Part shown: in pieces, positions 1-8,533 of the stretch
How the letters are laid out: each line of letters starts with the position of its first letter
Numbering within the stretch: the stretch's first letter is position 1
Assembly: GCA_002067365.1 (NCBI GenBank)
Contig: MVRK01000113.1
Location: 1 to 44,183 of the forward strand
Direction of reading: 5' to 3'
Source: Methanosaeta sp. PtaU1.Bin060
GTDB lineage: Archaea > Halobacteriota > Methanosarcinia > Methanotrichales > Methanotrichaceae
DNA: 44,183 nt
The notes under the pieces: model-generated
The model's input: only the letters and a program-made list of their open reading frames with translations
Told to the model about the DNA's origin: nothing
Databases searched by the model: none
Translations under genes and position numbers: made by a program

Positions 1-309
1 TGAAGCTGCACTCGCCGAGGATGTGTCCGTCTCATTGGCCTCTGAGAAGCCGTAGGCCGGCTCATGCCACCTGACGACCCTTGATTTCTCGGGCCACTTG
101 GTGTTGATATCCTTTGGCTCTGCCGCAGTGGCGTTGCCTATCTCATCGAGCTTCTGCAGAGGGTCCCAGCCGCCGCTGCTCTGACTGCACTCTCCACCAA
201 GAGATGCGCATTCAGCTCCTGCATGGACCACCCCTGACAATGCCATGAACGCCACGAACCCTGCACAGATTCCAAAGACCAGAATATACTTCGGTCCCAT
301 CAGACTCAT
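1..309 (-). CDS. Secreted protein of unknown function, truncated by the window edge
   Basis: The reading frame opens at an ATG (309-307), five bases after a strong ribosome binding site (GGAGGA on the minus strand, 315-320), and runs to the left edge without a stop, giving 103 residues. The first 30 residues form a signal peptide: a short start, a hydrophobic stretch (about residues 8-28), then an Ala-Gly-Ala-Glu junction. The visible mature part is hydrophilic, with two early cysteines (Cys-Ala-Ser-Leu and Glu-Cys-Ser) and a Gly-Gly-Trp-Asp segment. It follows the NosD-like gene on the same strand with a 48-base gap, so the two may be co-transcribed. The cysteine- and glycine-rich start of the mature chain resembles in style the secreted rhodanese-like protein at 6809, but too little is visible to assign a family. 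Confidence 0.75.
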   Translation of the reverse strand, partial: MSLMGPKYILVFGICAGFVAFMALSGVVHAGAECASLGGECSQSSGGWDPLQKLDEIGNATAAEPKDINTKWPEKSRVVRWHEPAYGFSEANETDTSSASAAS

Positions 310-357
310 GAATTTCCTCCAGGTTTTTCTTAGATGGTGGGGGCACACACGCATTCT

Positions 358-1782
358 TCAACTTCTGGGCACCACACTGACTTCCCCCAGGGTCTCCTTC
401 AGCTCGAATCCCCTGGCATCGCGCACAGTGAGAACGATCTCGTATCTGCCAGGGTCCAGGAGGGCGGTGGAGAAAGTGCCCTGGTAGATATCACCCACGG
501 ATGTCAGGCGCGCATAGCCTTTTGCCTCCACGCCGGAGCTGTAGGCGTGAACTGAAACCTGAGAGAGGCTGTACTTGGATTTCAGCCAAGCCTTTATAGC
601 AATATTGTCCCCCACTCTAACCTCTTCAGGCGTCACGCTCTTCTCTGTGATGCTGATCTGCATGACCTGGTTGCCCATTATTGGGTACTTGTCCTGAGAT
701 ATCTCGTTTATCCTATAGGGCTGATCGCCAAATCCATCCTCTCCAGGCATGTCCTGGTTCGGGCCATTCATCTCATCTGTCCCCTGGTAGTCGCTCCAGA
801 GATTGCCGCCCCGAGGATAGCTCGCGTTCCAGATGTTTTTGCCCCTCTCCTCGGCCTGAACGACATTCTCCATGAAGCGATTTCCGTAGATCTGGTTTCC
901 GCTTGACTCCACGAAGATGCCGCTCTTGCTGTCGGATATTGTGTTGTTTATGATGGTGTTTTTGTCTGAGCTGCCCTGTGCCTGCAAGCCGTAACGCCCA
1001 TTTTCAGAGACATTGTTTCCTCTTATCAGGTTCTGGCCGGAATCGAGGAGACTGATGCCTGCCACCACATTATTCTGGATGGTGTTGTTGAGGACGCTGT
1101 TATCATGGCAGTTGAGCCGCAGGTCCAGGCCGGAATTGGTGTTCTCGGACATTATGTTGGACTCGATGAGGTTTCCTGCGCAGTCCGTGAACATATAGAG
1201 GCCGTACATGTTTCCTTTCAGCACATTTCCTATTATCGTGTTGTTGTTGCAGGATGGGAAGAGGTTTATGCCGTATGCGCCATTGCCGTATGCTGCGTTG
1301 TCTGCGATGAGGTTGTCGTTCGAGTTGGAGAGGTATATCCCATACCATCCCTCCCCTCCAAGGCCGTTGAGGCTGGCGTTATTGCCCGTGATGGTGTTGC
1401 CGTCGGAGTAGAGAAGGGCGATGCCCGGCTGAACGCAATGAAATACGCTGTTGTTGGAGATCCTGCAGCCCTTGACGCTGTTCAGCTTTATTCCGTAAAA
1501 TCCGTTTCTGATCACAAATCCCGATACGCTGACGTTATCCGCCTCAATGTTCACGCAGGCGTCTCTGTCTCCGGCGGTGATCAGAGAGCCATTGCCGACC
1601 AGATTCAGGCTCTTCGTCACTGTTATTTTGTCATATGCGCCCGATGCTACCTGGAGGGTGTCTCCAGGAGTGGCAGCGTCTATCGCAGCCTGCAGATTTG
1701 AACTCACCTGCACTGTTGCTCCGTCCGCCACGCATGCTGCCAGAAAGATTGCGCATGCGATCAAAACGGCCTTACCTCTCAT
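358..1782 (-). CDS. Secreted right-handed beta-helix protein (NosD/CASH family) with C-terminal Ig-like domain
   Basis: 474 residues. A signal peptide (about 1-22) is followed by successive parallel beta-helix turns (about 25-330) with the recurrent pattern N-x-I-x-x-N-x-(A/V), as in NosD-like PbH1 repeats of archaeal surface proteins. The end of the helix has the family hallmark Asn-Leu-Trp-Ser-Asp-Tyr and a Glu-Asp-Gly-Phe-Gly-Asp motif. The last 95 residues look like an Ig-like beta-sandwich. There is no C-terminal membrane anchor, so it is probably released or held in the cell envelope. NosD itself helps insert copper into N2O reductase, but most archaeal members are generic extracellular or carbohydrate-binding beta-helices, and nothing nearby suggests denitrification. 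A TATA-like element (minus strand, about 1816-1826) and GGTGGT upstream support the start. Confidence 0.88.
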   Translation of the reverse strand: MRGKAVLIACAIFLAACVADGATVQVSSNLQAAIDAATPGDTLQVASGAYDKITVTKSLNLVGNGSLITAGDRDACVNIEADNVSVSGFVIRNGFYGIKLNSVKGCRISNNSVFHCVQPGIALLYSDGNTITGNNASLNGLGGEGWYGIYLSNSNDNLIADNAAYGNGAYGINLFPSCNNNTIIGNVLKGNMYGLYMFTDCAGNLIESNIMSENTNSGLDLRLNCHDNSVLNNTIQNNVVAGISLLDSGQNLIRGNNVSENGRYGLQAQGSSDKNTIINNTISDSKSGIFVESSGNQIYGNRFMENVVQAEERGKNIWNASYPRGGNLWSDYQGTDEMNGPNQDMPGEDGFGDQPYRINEISQDKYPIMGNQVMQISITEKSVTPEEVRVGDNIAIKAWLKSKYSLSQVSVHAYSSGVEAKGYARLTSVGDIYQGTFSTALLDPGRYEIVLTVRDARGFELKETLGEVSVVPRS

Positions 1783-1931
1783 ACTGAACCACCATCATCA
1801 AGAGCTGTCGAGAAGTTAATAAAGCTACCGAAGGATTTCCCTGGCAAAGGGCCAGAAAGCCGATGATCCCCAGCCAGGATAACCCATTGGGCCCAATAAA
1901 CGCTTATGTGGGTGTTATGTGAACGCAAGAC

Positions 1932-1966
1932 TTTTTATTTATCCAGTTTCTTCTCATAATGGAGGT
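1932..1966 (+). promoter_or_regulatory. TATA box and ribosome binding site of the DNRLRE-like gene
   Basis: A T/A-rich element (TTTTTATTTA, 1932-1941) places the expected transcription start near 1960-1966. GGAGGT at 1961-1966 lies six bases ahead of a TTG at 1973. These signals rule out the longer frame opening at 1919, because that start would lie upstream of the promoter itself. Confidence 0.6.
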
Positions 1967-1972
1967 AATAGT

Positions 1973-2581
1973 TTGAGGTATCTGTACTGTCTCGTCGGGC
2001 TATTTGTATTATTGGGCATAGCTTATGCCGCCGGAGGCCATCTCCCGGTTCAATCCCCTGTGATGATGGATTCGGATACTTATGTTGATGCCGATCATGC
2101 GAGTGAGAGCTTTGGAGATAGCGATCTTCTCTGGGCATCATCTTCAGGCGGAAATCCTGTGAAGGTGGCCTATCTGAGCTTCGTCAACGATTTTGTCACA
2201 AACAGCGTCTCAAGCTCGGATCAGATTGATGCTGCAAAGCTCTCGCTCAATGTGGCAAAAGTCGAGAAGCCTGGGAAGATCACCGCCTACTTCATCGAGG
2301 GGCCAACGACAAACGAGGCTACATGGGATAGCAAAGCAAAGTATGAGACTGAAGCCTCTGGCTTTGCGGATGTGGAGGCCGAGGGAGAGTACAGCCTGGA
2401 TGTGACTCCGATCATCAAGGAGGCGATAAAATCCTGCCCAGGCGAGTGCGGCTATACGATAGCCTTGGTCGCAGAGGGCGATGCGTCTGTGGGCTTTGCC
2501 TCCTCGGAGACATGCAAGGATAAGAAGGCCGAGGAATGCAGTGGCAAGAAGCCGGTTCTTGAGTACACCCTGACTGATTGA
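1973..2581 (+). CDS. Secreted DNRLRE-domain-like protein
   Basis: 202 residues from a TTG start chosen for the GGAGGT six bases upstream; the ATG-less extension to 1919 would lie ahead of the promoter. A signal peptide (about residues 1-20, ending Ala-Tyr-Ala-Ala-Gly-Gly) is followed by a single beta-rich domain. Its order of motifs (Asp-Thr-Tyr-Val-Asp at the start, a Lys-Val-Ala-Tyr-Leu-Ser-Phe strand, Asp-Ala-Ala-Lys-Leu-Ser-Leu, a Trp near the middle and a Ser-Leu-Asp-Val-Thr strand) matches the DNRLRE/CBM96-like fold found in archaeal and bacterial exported proteins. Four cysteines in the C-terminal third could form disulfides. It probably binds a surface polymer or acts as a structural module; no enzyme motif is visible. 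It is transcribed divergently from the NosD-like gene. Confidence 0.8.
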   Translation: MRYLYCLVGLFVLLGIAYAAGGHLPVQSPVMMDSDTYVDADHASESFGDSDLLWASSSGGNPVKVAYLSFVNDFVTNSVSSSDQIDAAKLSLNVAKVEKPGKITAYFIEGPTTNEATWDSKAKYETEASGFADVEAEGEYSLDVTPIIKEAIKSCPGECGYTIALVAEGDASVGFASSETCKDKKAEECSGKKPVLEYTLTD

Positions 2582-2643
2582 GCGCAGAACAGCGGTTCCG
2601 GTCATAAGCCCCATCATCGACCAGACTCATCATCATCGACCGA

Positions 2644-2675
2644 CTATTTTTTATCTCTCTTTCTTTTATACCACA
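2644..2675 (+). promoter_or_regulatory. T-rich tract ending in a TATA box ahead of the thioredoxin-CcdA gene
   Basis: A pyrimidine tract (ATTTTTTATC at about 2644-2654, then CTTTCTTTTATACC to 2671) lies between the two genes. Its T run suits termination of the upstream gene, and the TTTTATACC element is about 25 bases ahead of the ATG at 2694, which suggests a short or absent leader for the downstream gene. Confidence 0.4.
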
Positions 2676-2693
2676 TCGATCAGGTAGACGCCG

Positions 2694-3845
2694 ATGGACA
2701 GCTCAAGAGAGAGAGGAGATGGAAAGATTGCCCGCAGGCTCATAGCCCTGGCCATCCTTCTCGCGATCTTCGTCAGCCTATCCTCTGCTGACCAGGAGAT
2801 CATACTCATAAAATCGCGCGGATGCCCCAAGTGCGCCGCAGCAGAGCGAGTCCTGAACGGCATCATGGCCGAGGATAAGGACCTGAGGCTCGTGCAGTAC
2901 GACTACATCTCCGACGACGGCCACCGCATCATCAAGGAGTACAAGGTGAAGGATGTGCCCTCGGTGATCATCGGGCAGAGGGTGATAGGCTACAGGGATT
3001 ATGAGAAGGACAGTGCCAAGCTTGAGCGGCTCGTCCGCGAGGCCCTGGCAAACCAGAGTCAAGATAGCGTCGGCCCGTCCATCACGCTCCAGGCCAACCA
3101 GAGCAGCAACCAGAGCATCGACTACCAGAGCGGCACCGACAACGAAGCCGAATTGAACCTGCAGGAGATCTCGCTTTATGCAGTATCTGCCGTCCTTGGG
3201 GCCGGACTACTGGCGGGCTTCAATCCATGTCTTCTCGGCATTCTGGTCTTCCTGGCTGCATCGGTTCTAGCGAGTTCGAGGCGAAGGCGCGAGATGGCGA
3301 CGATGGTCGCCTTCTTCTCCCTTGGCATCTTCACAATGTATTTCCTCTTCGGCCTCGGGATGCAGCGCCTACTGCAGGCTGATGCTGTGGCAGCGGCCTT
3401 CAGGTATATCCTGACGGCGTTCCTGATCGCCATCGGCATGGCGCATATTCTCGATGCTGTGCGGCTGAACAGCGGCGGCAATTCGCTCTTCCGGACGGAC
3501 TGGGCCCTCAAGTACTTCCGCTCGGGCGTGGACAGGGGAAGCCTCAGCTCCTACTTCCTCATAGGAGCCCTCTTCTCACTGGTCAAGCTACCATGCGTCG
3601 GCGGCGTCTACCTCGCGATCCTGGACCTGATCTGGGCCAGGAACTACACAGAGGGAGCAATCTTTCTGGCAGCCTTCAATCTGGGAGTCGTCCTGCCCAT
3701 CCTGATCCTGGGAGGATTCCTGACCCTGGGGATGAGCCCTGCACAGGTGGATTCCTTCCGCAAGGACCACCGCGTCGGGATGAGGCTTGTCACCGGCCTG
3801 ACGCTGCTCGCTCTGGCACCTCTCATCTACTGGCAGCTGATTTGA
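2694..3845 (+). CDS. Thioredoxin-like domain fused to a CcdA/DsbD-type membrane electron carrier
   Basis: 383 residues. An N-terminal hydrophobic segment (about 14-32) exports a thioredoxin/glutaredoxin-like domain (about 33-120) with the redox motif Cys-Pro-Lys-Cys and a Val-Pro-Ser cis-proline site. A polar linker rich in Asn-Gln-Ser follows. The C-terminal half (about 158-383) has six or so membrane segments with the CcdA signatures Gly-Phe-Asn-Pro-Cys and Leu-Pro-Cys-Val-Gly-Gly, whose two cysteines pass electrons across the membrane. The protein therefore probably moves reductant from cytoplasmic thioredoxin to an extracytoplasmic redox partner fused in the same chain, a simplified DsbD. 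Likely targets are exported cysteine proteins such as those encoded nearby or cytochrome c apoproteins; the target is inferred. Confidence 0.9.
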   Translation: MDSSRERGDGKIARRLIALAILLAIFVSLSSADQEIILIKSRGCPKCAAAERVLNGIMAEDKDLRLVQYDYISDDGHRIIKEYKVKDVPSVIIGQRVIGYRDYEKDSAKLERLVREALANQSQDSVGPSITLQANQSSNQSIDYQSGTDNEAELNLQEISLYAVSAVLGAGLLAGFNPCLLGILVFLAASVLASSRRRREMATMVAFFSLGIFTMYFLFGLGMQRLLQADAVAAAFRYILTAFLIAIGMAHILDAVRLNSGGNSLFRTDWALKYFRSGVDRGSLSSYFLIGALFSLVKLPCVGGVYLAILDLIWARNYTEGAIFLAAFNLGVVLPILILGGFLTLGMSPAQVDSFRKDHRVGMRLVTGLTLLALAPLIYWQLI

Positions 3846-3953
3846 GGCGACGGCCTGATGGCAAAGACGCAGGCGGCAGCGGCAGACATTTTTGGCGGAC
3901 CTTGGAAAAAGGATTAATAGAGAGATGGATCTCCAGAAGTACGAGGTGAACCT

Positions 3954-5141
3954 TTGTTTTTAGTAGGAGAGGCTCTTATTGGAAAGGAGCCTGAGATAGC
4001 TCACATCGATCTGCTCATAGGGGAAAAGGAGGGCCCCGTGGGGACGGCCTTTGCCTCCGGCCTCACGCAGCTCTCGGCCGGGCATACACCCCTTCTGGGG
4101 GTCATCAGGCCGAACCTTCCCCCAAAACCCTCGACGCTCATAGTCCCCAAGGTCACAGTCAAGAATATGGAACAGGCTGCCCAGATCTTCGGGCCCGCCC
4201 AGATGGCTGTCGCCAAGGCTGTGGCTGATGCTGTGGCAGAGGGCGTGATCCCAAAGGAGAAGGTCGAGGAGCTGGTAGTGATAGTATCCGTCTTCATCCA
4301 TCCAGCGGCCAAGGACTACGATGCCATCTACCGCTATAACTACGGTGCCACAAAGCTGGCGCTCCAGCGCGCGATGGAGGGCTTCCCGGACATCGAAAAG
4401 GTGCTCTACGAGAAGGACAGGTCAACGCATCCCATCATGGGATTCAGGGTCACGCGCCTCTGGGATCCGCCATATCTGCAGGTCGCCTTCGACCTGGTGG
4501 ACCTGGCAGAGGTCAAGCGCGTGCTAGCGGCGCTTCCTGAGAGCGACCACATCCTAATCGAGGTCGGGACACCTCTGGTGAAGATGCTGGGGATCAACGT
4601 CGTCAAGGAGATCCGCGCAGTACGGCCAGGTGCCTTCGTCATCCTCGACCTGAAGACGCTCGACACAGGGAACCTGGAGGTGCGGCTGGCTGCGGACTCA
4701 GCCGCAGATGCAGTGGTCATCTCGGGCCTAGCGCCGAAGAAGACCCTGGAACTCTCCATCAACGAGGCCAGGAAGACTGGCATCTACTCGGTGATAGACA
4801 TGCTCAATGTGCCGGATCCGGTGGCGGTTCTGAAGGAGCTGGCTGTCCTGCCGGACGTGGTAGAGCTGCACCGCGCCATCGATATGGAGAAGAGCGCCTA
4901 CGCCTGGCAGAATATCCCCCAGATCAAGGAGCTGGCAAAGGATGGTCGCAGGCTTCTGGTGGCAGTGGCCGGAGGCATTCGCGTGGACAACGAGAGCCAG
5001 GCGCTCAAGGCGGGCGCAGACATCCTCGTCGTCGGACGCGCCATCACCCGCTCCAGGGATATTCGCGACGCCGCCGAGCAGTTCCTGGCTGGCCTGAAGC
5101 AGACTGAAATTGATCAGTACAGGATCATGACGGACTTCTGA
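3954..5141 (+). CDS. fae-hps: Bifunctional formaldehyde-activating enzyme / 3-hexulose-6-phosphate synthase (Fae-Hps)
   Basis: 395 residues from a TTG start, five bases after GAGGTG (3943-3948). Residues 1-160 are Fae, which condenses formaldehyde with tetrahydromethanopterin; the catalytic His17 is present in Glu-Ile-Ala-His-Ile-Asp. Residues about 165-390 are the HPS (orotidine-decarboxylase-like) barrel, with Phe-Asp-Leu-Val-Asp, Ile-Leu-Asp-Leu-Lys and a terminal phosphate-binding Val-Ala-Gly-Gly-Ile. In methanogens lacking the oxidative pentose phosphate route the fusion runs in reverse: hexulose 6-phosphate is split to ribulose 5-phosphate and formaldehyde, and Fae captures the formaldehyde. 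This supplies ribose for nucleotides from the fructose 6-phosphate made by the gluconeogenic genes further right. The fusion is well known in Methanosarcinales. It stands alone, with no clear operon partner. Confidence 0.96.
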   Translation: MFLVGEALIGKEPEIAHIDLLIGEKEGPVGTAFASGLTQLSAGHTPLLGVIRPNLPPKPSTLIVPKVTVKNMEQAAQIFGPAQMAVAKAVADAVAEGVIPKEKVEELVVIVSVFIHPAAKDYDAIYRYNYGATKLALQRAMEGFPDIEKVLYEKDRSTHPIMGFRVTRLWDPPYLQVAFDLVDLAEVKRVLAALPESDHILIEVGTPLVKMLGINVVKEIRAVRPGAFVILDLKTLDTGNLEVRLAADSAADAVVISGLAPKKTLELSINEARKTGIYSVIDMLNVPDPVAVLKELAVLPDVVELHRAIDMEKSAYAWQNIPQIKELAKDGRRLLVAVAGGIRVDNESQALKAGADILVVGRAITRSRDIRDAAEQFLAGLKQTEIDQYRIMTDF

Positions 5142-5157
5142 AGATCGCAGATCTCCG

Positions 5158-6573
5158 ATGATCCGCTCTTTTCTCTTTTTTTCGAAACATAGTTCTCTGC
5201 CATTATTTCGGCTTCAAAAGCAGCTATTTCAAAGACCGTTATTGTCATTACTATTATTGCTATTATCATCATCGCCAATATTGCTGATATTTGCGCAGCT
5301 CACGATCAGCGGGGCAGCAGTGGATGTGCAGGTGGGCCCGCAGGCCGAGCCCGGCGGCGCTGTGATCCTGGTGGTGGACGGCTTCGGCTCATCCTATGCA
5401 TACCCTGAGCACGAGCCCTACGCCCTGGACGGCGCTCTCCTCGAAAAGGCGGTTCTCTACAACCTCACGGGCTCGGGGGCGCGTCTCGTGGACGTGCGGG
5501 TCCCCGTTCCTGAGACGACGAAGAGCCATGGCATTCTTGTCACCGGCTTCTCGGGCGCTGACCCGCAGAATCTCGGAAGGACTATCTTCGACAGGGCGCG
5601 CGAGAAGGGCTACCTCTGCCTCGGGGTGCTGGAGCGCGGCGACTCGAAGGAGGTCCTGCAGAAGCTCGATGCCGTGCTATATCTGGACGACAACTCCATC
5701 CACGGGGCAGAGCCTGTCCCGGGGTTCAGGGATGGCGTCCCGCAGGATCTGCATGCGCTCCTCCAGGCCTGGCGGGACAGATTCTCCAATTATACAGCAG
5801 AGCCGGGCACCGCTGGCTATGCCGGGTATAACCTATGGGGCCTGGAGACGGCGACGGACATTGTGGAGCATATGGGAAGCAGGCATTTCCTGCTCATCGC
5901 CAACATAGGCGGAGCCGATAGCGCAGGCCAGGATCTGGGAGCCGAGGGCTACATTAAGACCTTAGAGGCCCTGGATGCGCCTCTCGGCAGGCTGGCGGAG
6001 GCATGCCGCAGGAACGGGGACCTCCTCGTGATCACAGCAGACCACGGCATGTGCTTTCCCTCCTCGCGGGGCAGGGGCGGGCACTCTGCGACGAAGTACG
6101 CGGGCCGCCTGGAGAGCCTGCGAGTTCCCCTGGTCTTCCATGGTCCGGGCGTAGAGGAGCTGAACCTGGGAGGCGTCTGGTCGGAGACTGATATCGCACC
6201 CACTCTCCTGGACCTGCTGAATATCCCTGAAAACCTGTCTGCCGAGGGAAGGGCGCTGCCCATCAAGGAATGCTACAGCCTGCTGGTGAAGGGCGCACCA
6301 GACGGCGCGTCGCTCTGGCGCGGTGGAGTGCTGCTGGCCAATGCCACAGGGGATGACGAGTACAACTTCCAGGGCCTGAAGAGAGGGGTTTACACTGTCA
6401 AGGCGGGAGAGAGGGCGCAGGAGGTCCTCGTCAATGGCGACCAGCAGGTGAATCTGGAGAAGAAGGCCGCTCCGCCCTGGGAAGCCATGAAGAGGGTCCT
6501 GGGAATCATCCTCATCATGGCCATAAACCTGGCAGGGATAGCGATTATTCTCAGGATCCTGAGGAAGGATTGA
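5158..6573 (+). CDS. Membrane-anchored alkaline-phosphatase-superfamily enzyme
   Basis: 471 residues. A long hydrophobic N-terminus rich in Leu and Ser (about 25-50) and a C-terminal membrane helix (about 448-468) place the catalytic domain outside the cell, tethered at both ends. The domain has the AlkP/phosphoglycerate-mutase-type metal ligands: Val-Val-Asp-Gly-Phe-Gly near residue 67, and Thr-Ala-Asp-His-Gly followed by Gly-Gly-His in the second half. A Leu-Arg-Val-Pro-Leu strand and a small beta domain with Asn-Leu-Glu-Lys precede the anchor. It could hydrolyse or transfer phosphate, phosphonate or sulfate groups on surface glycans or lipids; the substrate cannot be read from sequence. 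The DNA for the N-terminus (5180-5290) is low-complexity and AT-rich compared with the rest. No good ribosome binding site is visible at this ATG, so the exact start is uncertain. Confidence 0.82.
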   Translation: MIRSFLFFSKHSSLPLFRLQKQLFQRPLLSLLLLLLSSSPILLIFAQLTISGAAVDVQVGPQAEPGGAVILVVDGFGSSYAYPEHEPYALDGALLEKAVLYNLTGSGARLVDVRVPVPETTKSHGILVTGFSGADPQNLGRTIFDRAREKGYLCLGVLERGDSKEVLQKLDAVLYLDDNSIHGAEPVPGFRDGVPQDLHALLQAWRDRFSNYTAEPGTAGYAGYNLWGLETATDIVEHMGSRHFLLIANIGGADSAGQDLGAEGYIKTLEALDAPLGRLAEACRRNGDLLVITADHGMCFPSSRGRGGHSATKYAGRLESLRVPLVFHGPGVEELNLGGVWSETDIAPTLLDLLNIPENLSAEGRALPIKECYSLLVKGAPDGASLWRGGVLLANATGDDEYNFQGLKRGVYTVKAGERAQEVLVNGDQQVNLEKKAAPPWEAMKRVLGIILIMAINLAGIAIILRILRKD

Positions 6574-6808
6574 GGCTTTGCCGGGATAGGTTCAAAGAAC
6601 CTGAGTTATGAAGGGCTGAAAGCCGGGAGATCATCAGATTTTCACCATCCATGCCTTCGGAAACATGCCCCCGGAAATCCTTAAGTGGGCAGGAGTCTGA
6701 GATGTGGCAGACCCTCCGGCCCCAAGGAGAGGGAAAAGGTAAACCCCTGAGGAGGAAGGATTAGCTGATCTGAGTCTGCTCTGGTCTGGTGCGACAGGAG
6801 ACGAAGCT

Positions 6809-7831
6809 ATGAATAAGAATCTGCTTATTATCTTGTGGATTGCCTATGCCGCGCTGTTATTGCCGCAGTTTGCCCACGCGAGCTGCCCGCCAGGCGGCTG
6901 CGGCAGCGGTGTGGACTACTGGATGAACTCTGCCCAGGACTTCATCAACACCGACGCGCCCATCGTAGGGGTGAGACAGGAGAGCGATGTGCAGACGGGC
7001 AGCTTCGTCGCGGGAAAGCCCGCAAATTGGGGTTTGAACGCCACAGATAGCCAGGCAGCCTTAAAAGAGGTACAGCCAGGTTCGAGGAACAGCCTCTTTC
7101 TTAGGGGAGAGTTCCTTGAGCCTCTGGCCAGCATCTCAGGCACCGCAGTTCTGGTGGACGTCTCAGATGTGCGCCCGCAGGGCTCAGCTCACATCAAGGG
7201 CGCCATAGAGGTTCCTGCAAAGAGCTTCCTTTACGAGAACCACAGCATCAGGCCGGTATCTGAGGTCCAGGATATCCTCGGCAGGGCTGGCATCTTGCGA
7301 GACGATCGAGTGGTCGTTTACGGCAGCTCCTTTGGCTCTGGCGAGGCGACCTTCGCGCTCTGGCTTCTGCGCTACCTCGGACAGAAGGATGTTTTGGCCC
7401 TCGACGGAGGGCTGGACGACTGGACTAGAGCGAGCCTACCACTGGAGACGGGGATGAACCTTCGAGCGCCCATCAACTACACGCCCAGCATGAGGCCCGA
7501 GCTTCTGGCGGATTACGATTATGTGCTCAGCGGAACACCCCAGCTGGTGGATGCGAGAAGCTTTCTCGATTACGGCCAGGGAAGGATAAAGAACGCCCTC
7601 TCGATCAGCTCTGATCAAGTGATGGAGGGCGCACGCATCAAGCCCGGGAACGATCTCAACCAGACCTTCGCCACGCTGGATCAGAAGCGGCCTGTCGTGG
7701 TATACTCAGATGATCTTTACAAGGCTTCTCTCGTCTGGTATGCGCTTCTTCTGATGGGCTACGACTCGAGGATCTACACCTGGCAGGATTGGCAGGCCCA
7801 TGTGAAGCCGAGGACATATACTATAAAGTGA
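6809..7831 (+). CDS. Secreted tandem-rhodanese protein lacking both catalytic cysteines
   Basis: 340 residues. A signal peptide (about 1-24, ending His-Ala) precedes a mature start with two cysteines flanking Pro-Pro-Gly-Gly. Two rhodanese-like domains follow (about 105-215 and 235-335): each has a Val-Asp-(Val/Ala) opening strand, a His/Arg-Ile-Lys-Gly/Asn-Ala substrate-side segment and a Val-Val-Tyr strand where the active-site loop begins. In active enzymes that strand leads into Cys-x-x-Gly-x-(R/S); here it reads Tyr-Gly-Ser-Ser in domain 1 and Tyr-Ser-Asp-Asp in domain 2. Both sulfur-carrying cysteines are thus absent, so sulfurtransferase activity is unlikely. It may bind a ligand or partner outside the cell. 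An AAATCCTTAAGTGG element near 6674-6687 could be its promoter, and AGGAGA lies shortly ahead of the ATG. Confidence 0.85.
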   Translation: MNKNLLIILWIAYAALLLPQFAHASCPPGGCGSGVDYWMNSAQDFINTDAPIVGVRQESDVQTGSFVAGKPANWGLNATDSQAALKEVQPGSRNSLFLRGEFLEPLASISGTAVLVDVSDVRPQGSAHIKGAIEVPAKSFLYENHSIRPVSEVQDILGRAGILRDDRVVVYGSSFGSGEATFALWLLRYLGQKDVLALDGGLDDWTRASLPLETGMNLRAPINYTPSMRPELLADYDYVLSGTPQLVDARSFLDYGQGRIKNALSISSDQVMEGARIKPGNDLNQTFATLDQKRPVVVYSDDLYKASLVWYALLLMGYDSRIYTWQDWQAHVKPRTYTIK

Positions 7832-7864
7832 ATAACATGGCGAAGCCAACCACTATTCACCGTT

Positions 7865-8152
7865 TCAGCTCTTTTCCGCGTTCTCCCTGACCCAATCCCT
7901 CAGGCGCTCCAGGGCACCTTTAGTTAGCTGGCGATTGTCGCAGGGAGAGAAGTCCTTGGGGCTGCAGCCTCCAAGGATGTCCATCATCCGATCGGCCGCT
8001 GCAGTGGCTCCCTGCTCCTCAAGCCTGTCCAGCAATACGGCGGCGCGGGTGTTGAACTCGCGGCATCTCGTGGGATCGGAGACGCCCTTCTCGTGGATCT
8101 CCGACAGCTCCTCAACAGCCTCTAGGATCTTGGTCCACCCTTCTCTGTCCAT
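7865..8152 (-). CDS. Small helical protein of unknown function
   Basis: 95 residues, predicted soluble and largely helical, with amphipathic stretches such as Ile-Leu-Glu-Ala-Val-Glu-Glu-Leu near the start and Ala-Leu-Glu-Arg-Leu-Arg-Asp-Trp-Val near the end. Three cysteines are present (about residues 29, 67 and 75), the last two in a short loop Cys-Ser-Pro-Lys-Asp-Phe-Ser-Pro-Cys that might bind a metal or form a disulfide. I do not recognise a family. No ribosome binding site precedes the ATG, but a TATA-like element (TCTATATCA on the minus strand, about 8176-8187) sits about 30 bases upstream, which fits a leaderless transcript. It converges on the rhodanese-like gene with a 33-base gap. 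Confidence 0.6.
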   Translation of the reverse strand: MDREGWTKILEAVEELSEIHEKGVSDPTRCREFNTRAAVLLDRLEEQGATAAADRMMDILGGCSPKDFSPCDNRQLTKGALERLRDWVRENAEKS

Positions 8153-8533
8153 TCGATCAGATATTTATCGCATCAATTGATATAGACACTCCTCCGAGAA
8201 GAGGTAGGCGGCCCAAGAAGGCGGATCCGGTCTTATCCGGGCAGCACTGAGCGCAATCATGGATGCGCAGTGATTCTATACGAGAGATCAGTCGGCGATC
8301 TGATGAAGAAGAGGCCGAGGCTTTCGAGAGATCGGCATTTGGCACAGGAGCATTCCTGAGATGAGACATCTTTAGGGCAAGACTATTACGCCCTTGAAAT
8401 GAACAGGATACTTCGGCATGCAGCAAGATCCGGCATCACAGAATTCCATTTTTAGATCCAAAGACGGCTCCAGATGGATATGGCTGATAAGGTGGGAACG
8501 CGCGATTCGGAATCATAAAGCTGTGGGAAAGAG
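8153..8533. other. Intergenic stretch between the small helical protein and the acetyltransferase
   Basis: Holds the promoter of the leftward small gene near 8180. A minus-strand frame (8157-8426) exists, but it has no ribosome binding site, an unusual Ser/Arg-rich composition and no family likeness. I see no RNA gene or repeat here. Confidence 0.4.

Noticed and set aside
8157-8426. 89-residue minus-strand frame
   Set aside because: No start signals, biased composition, no family likeness.
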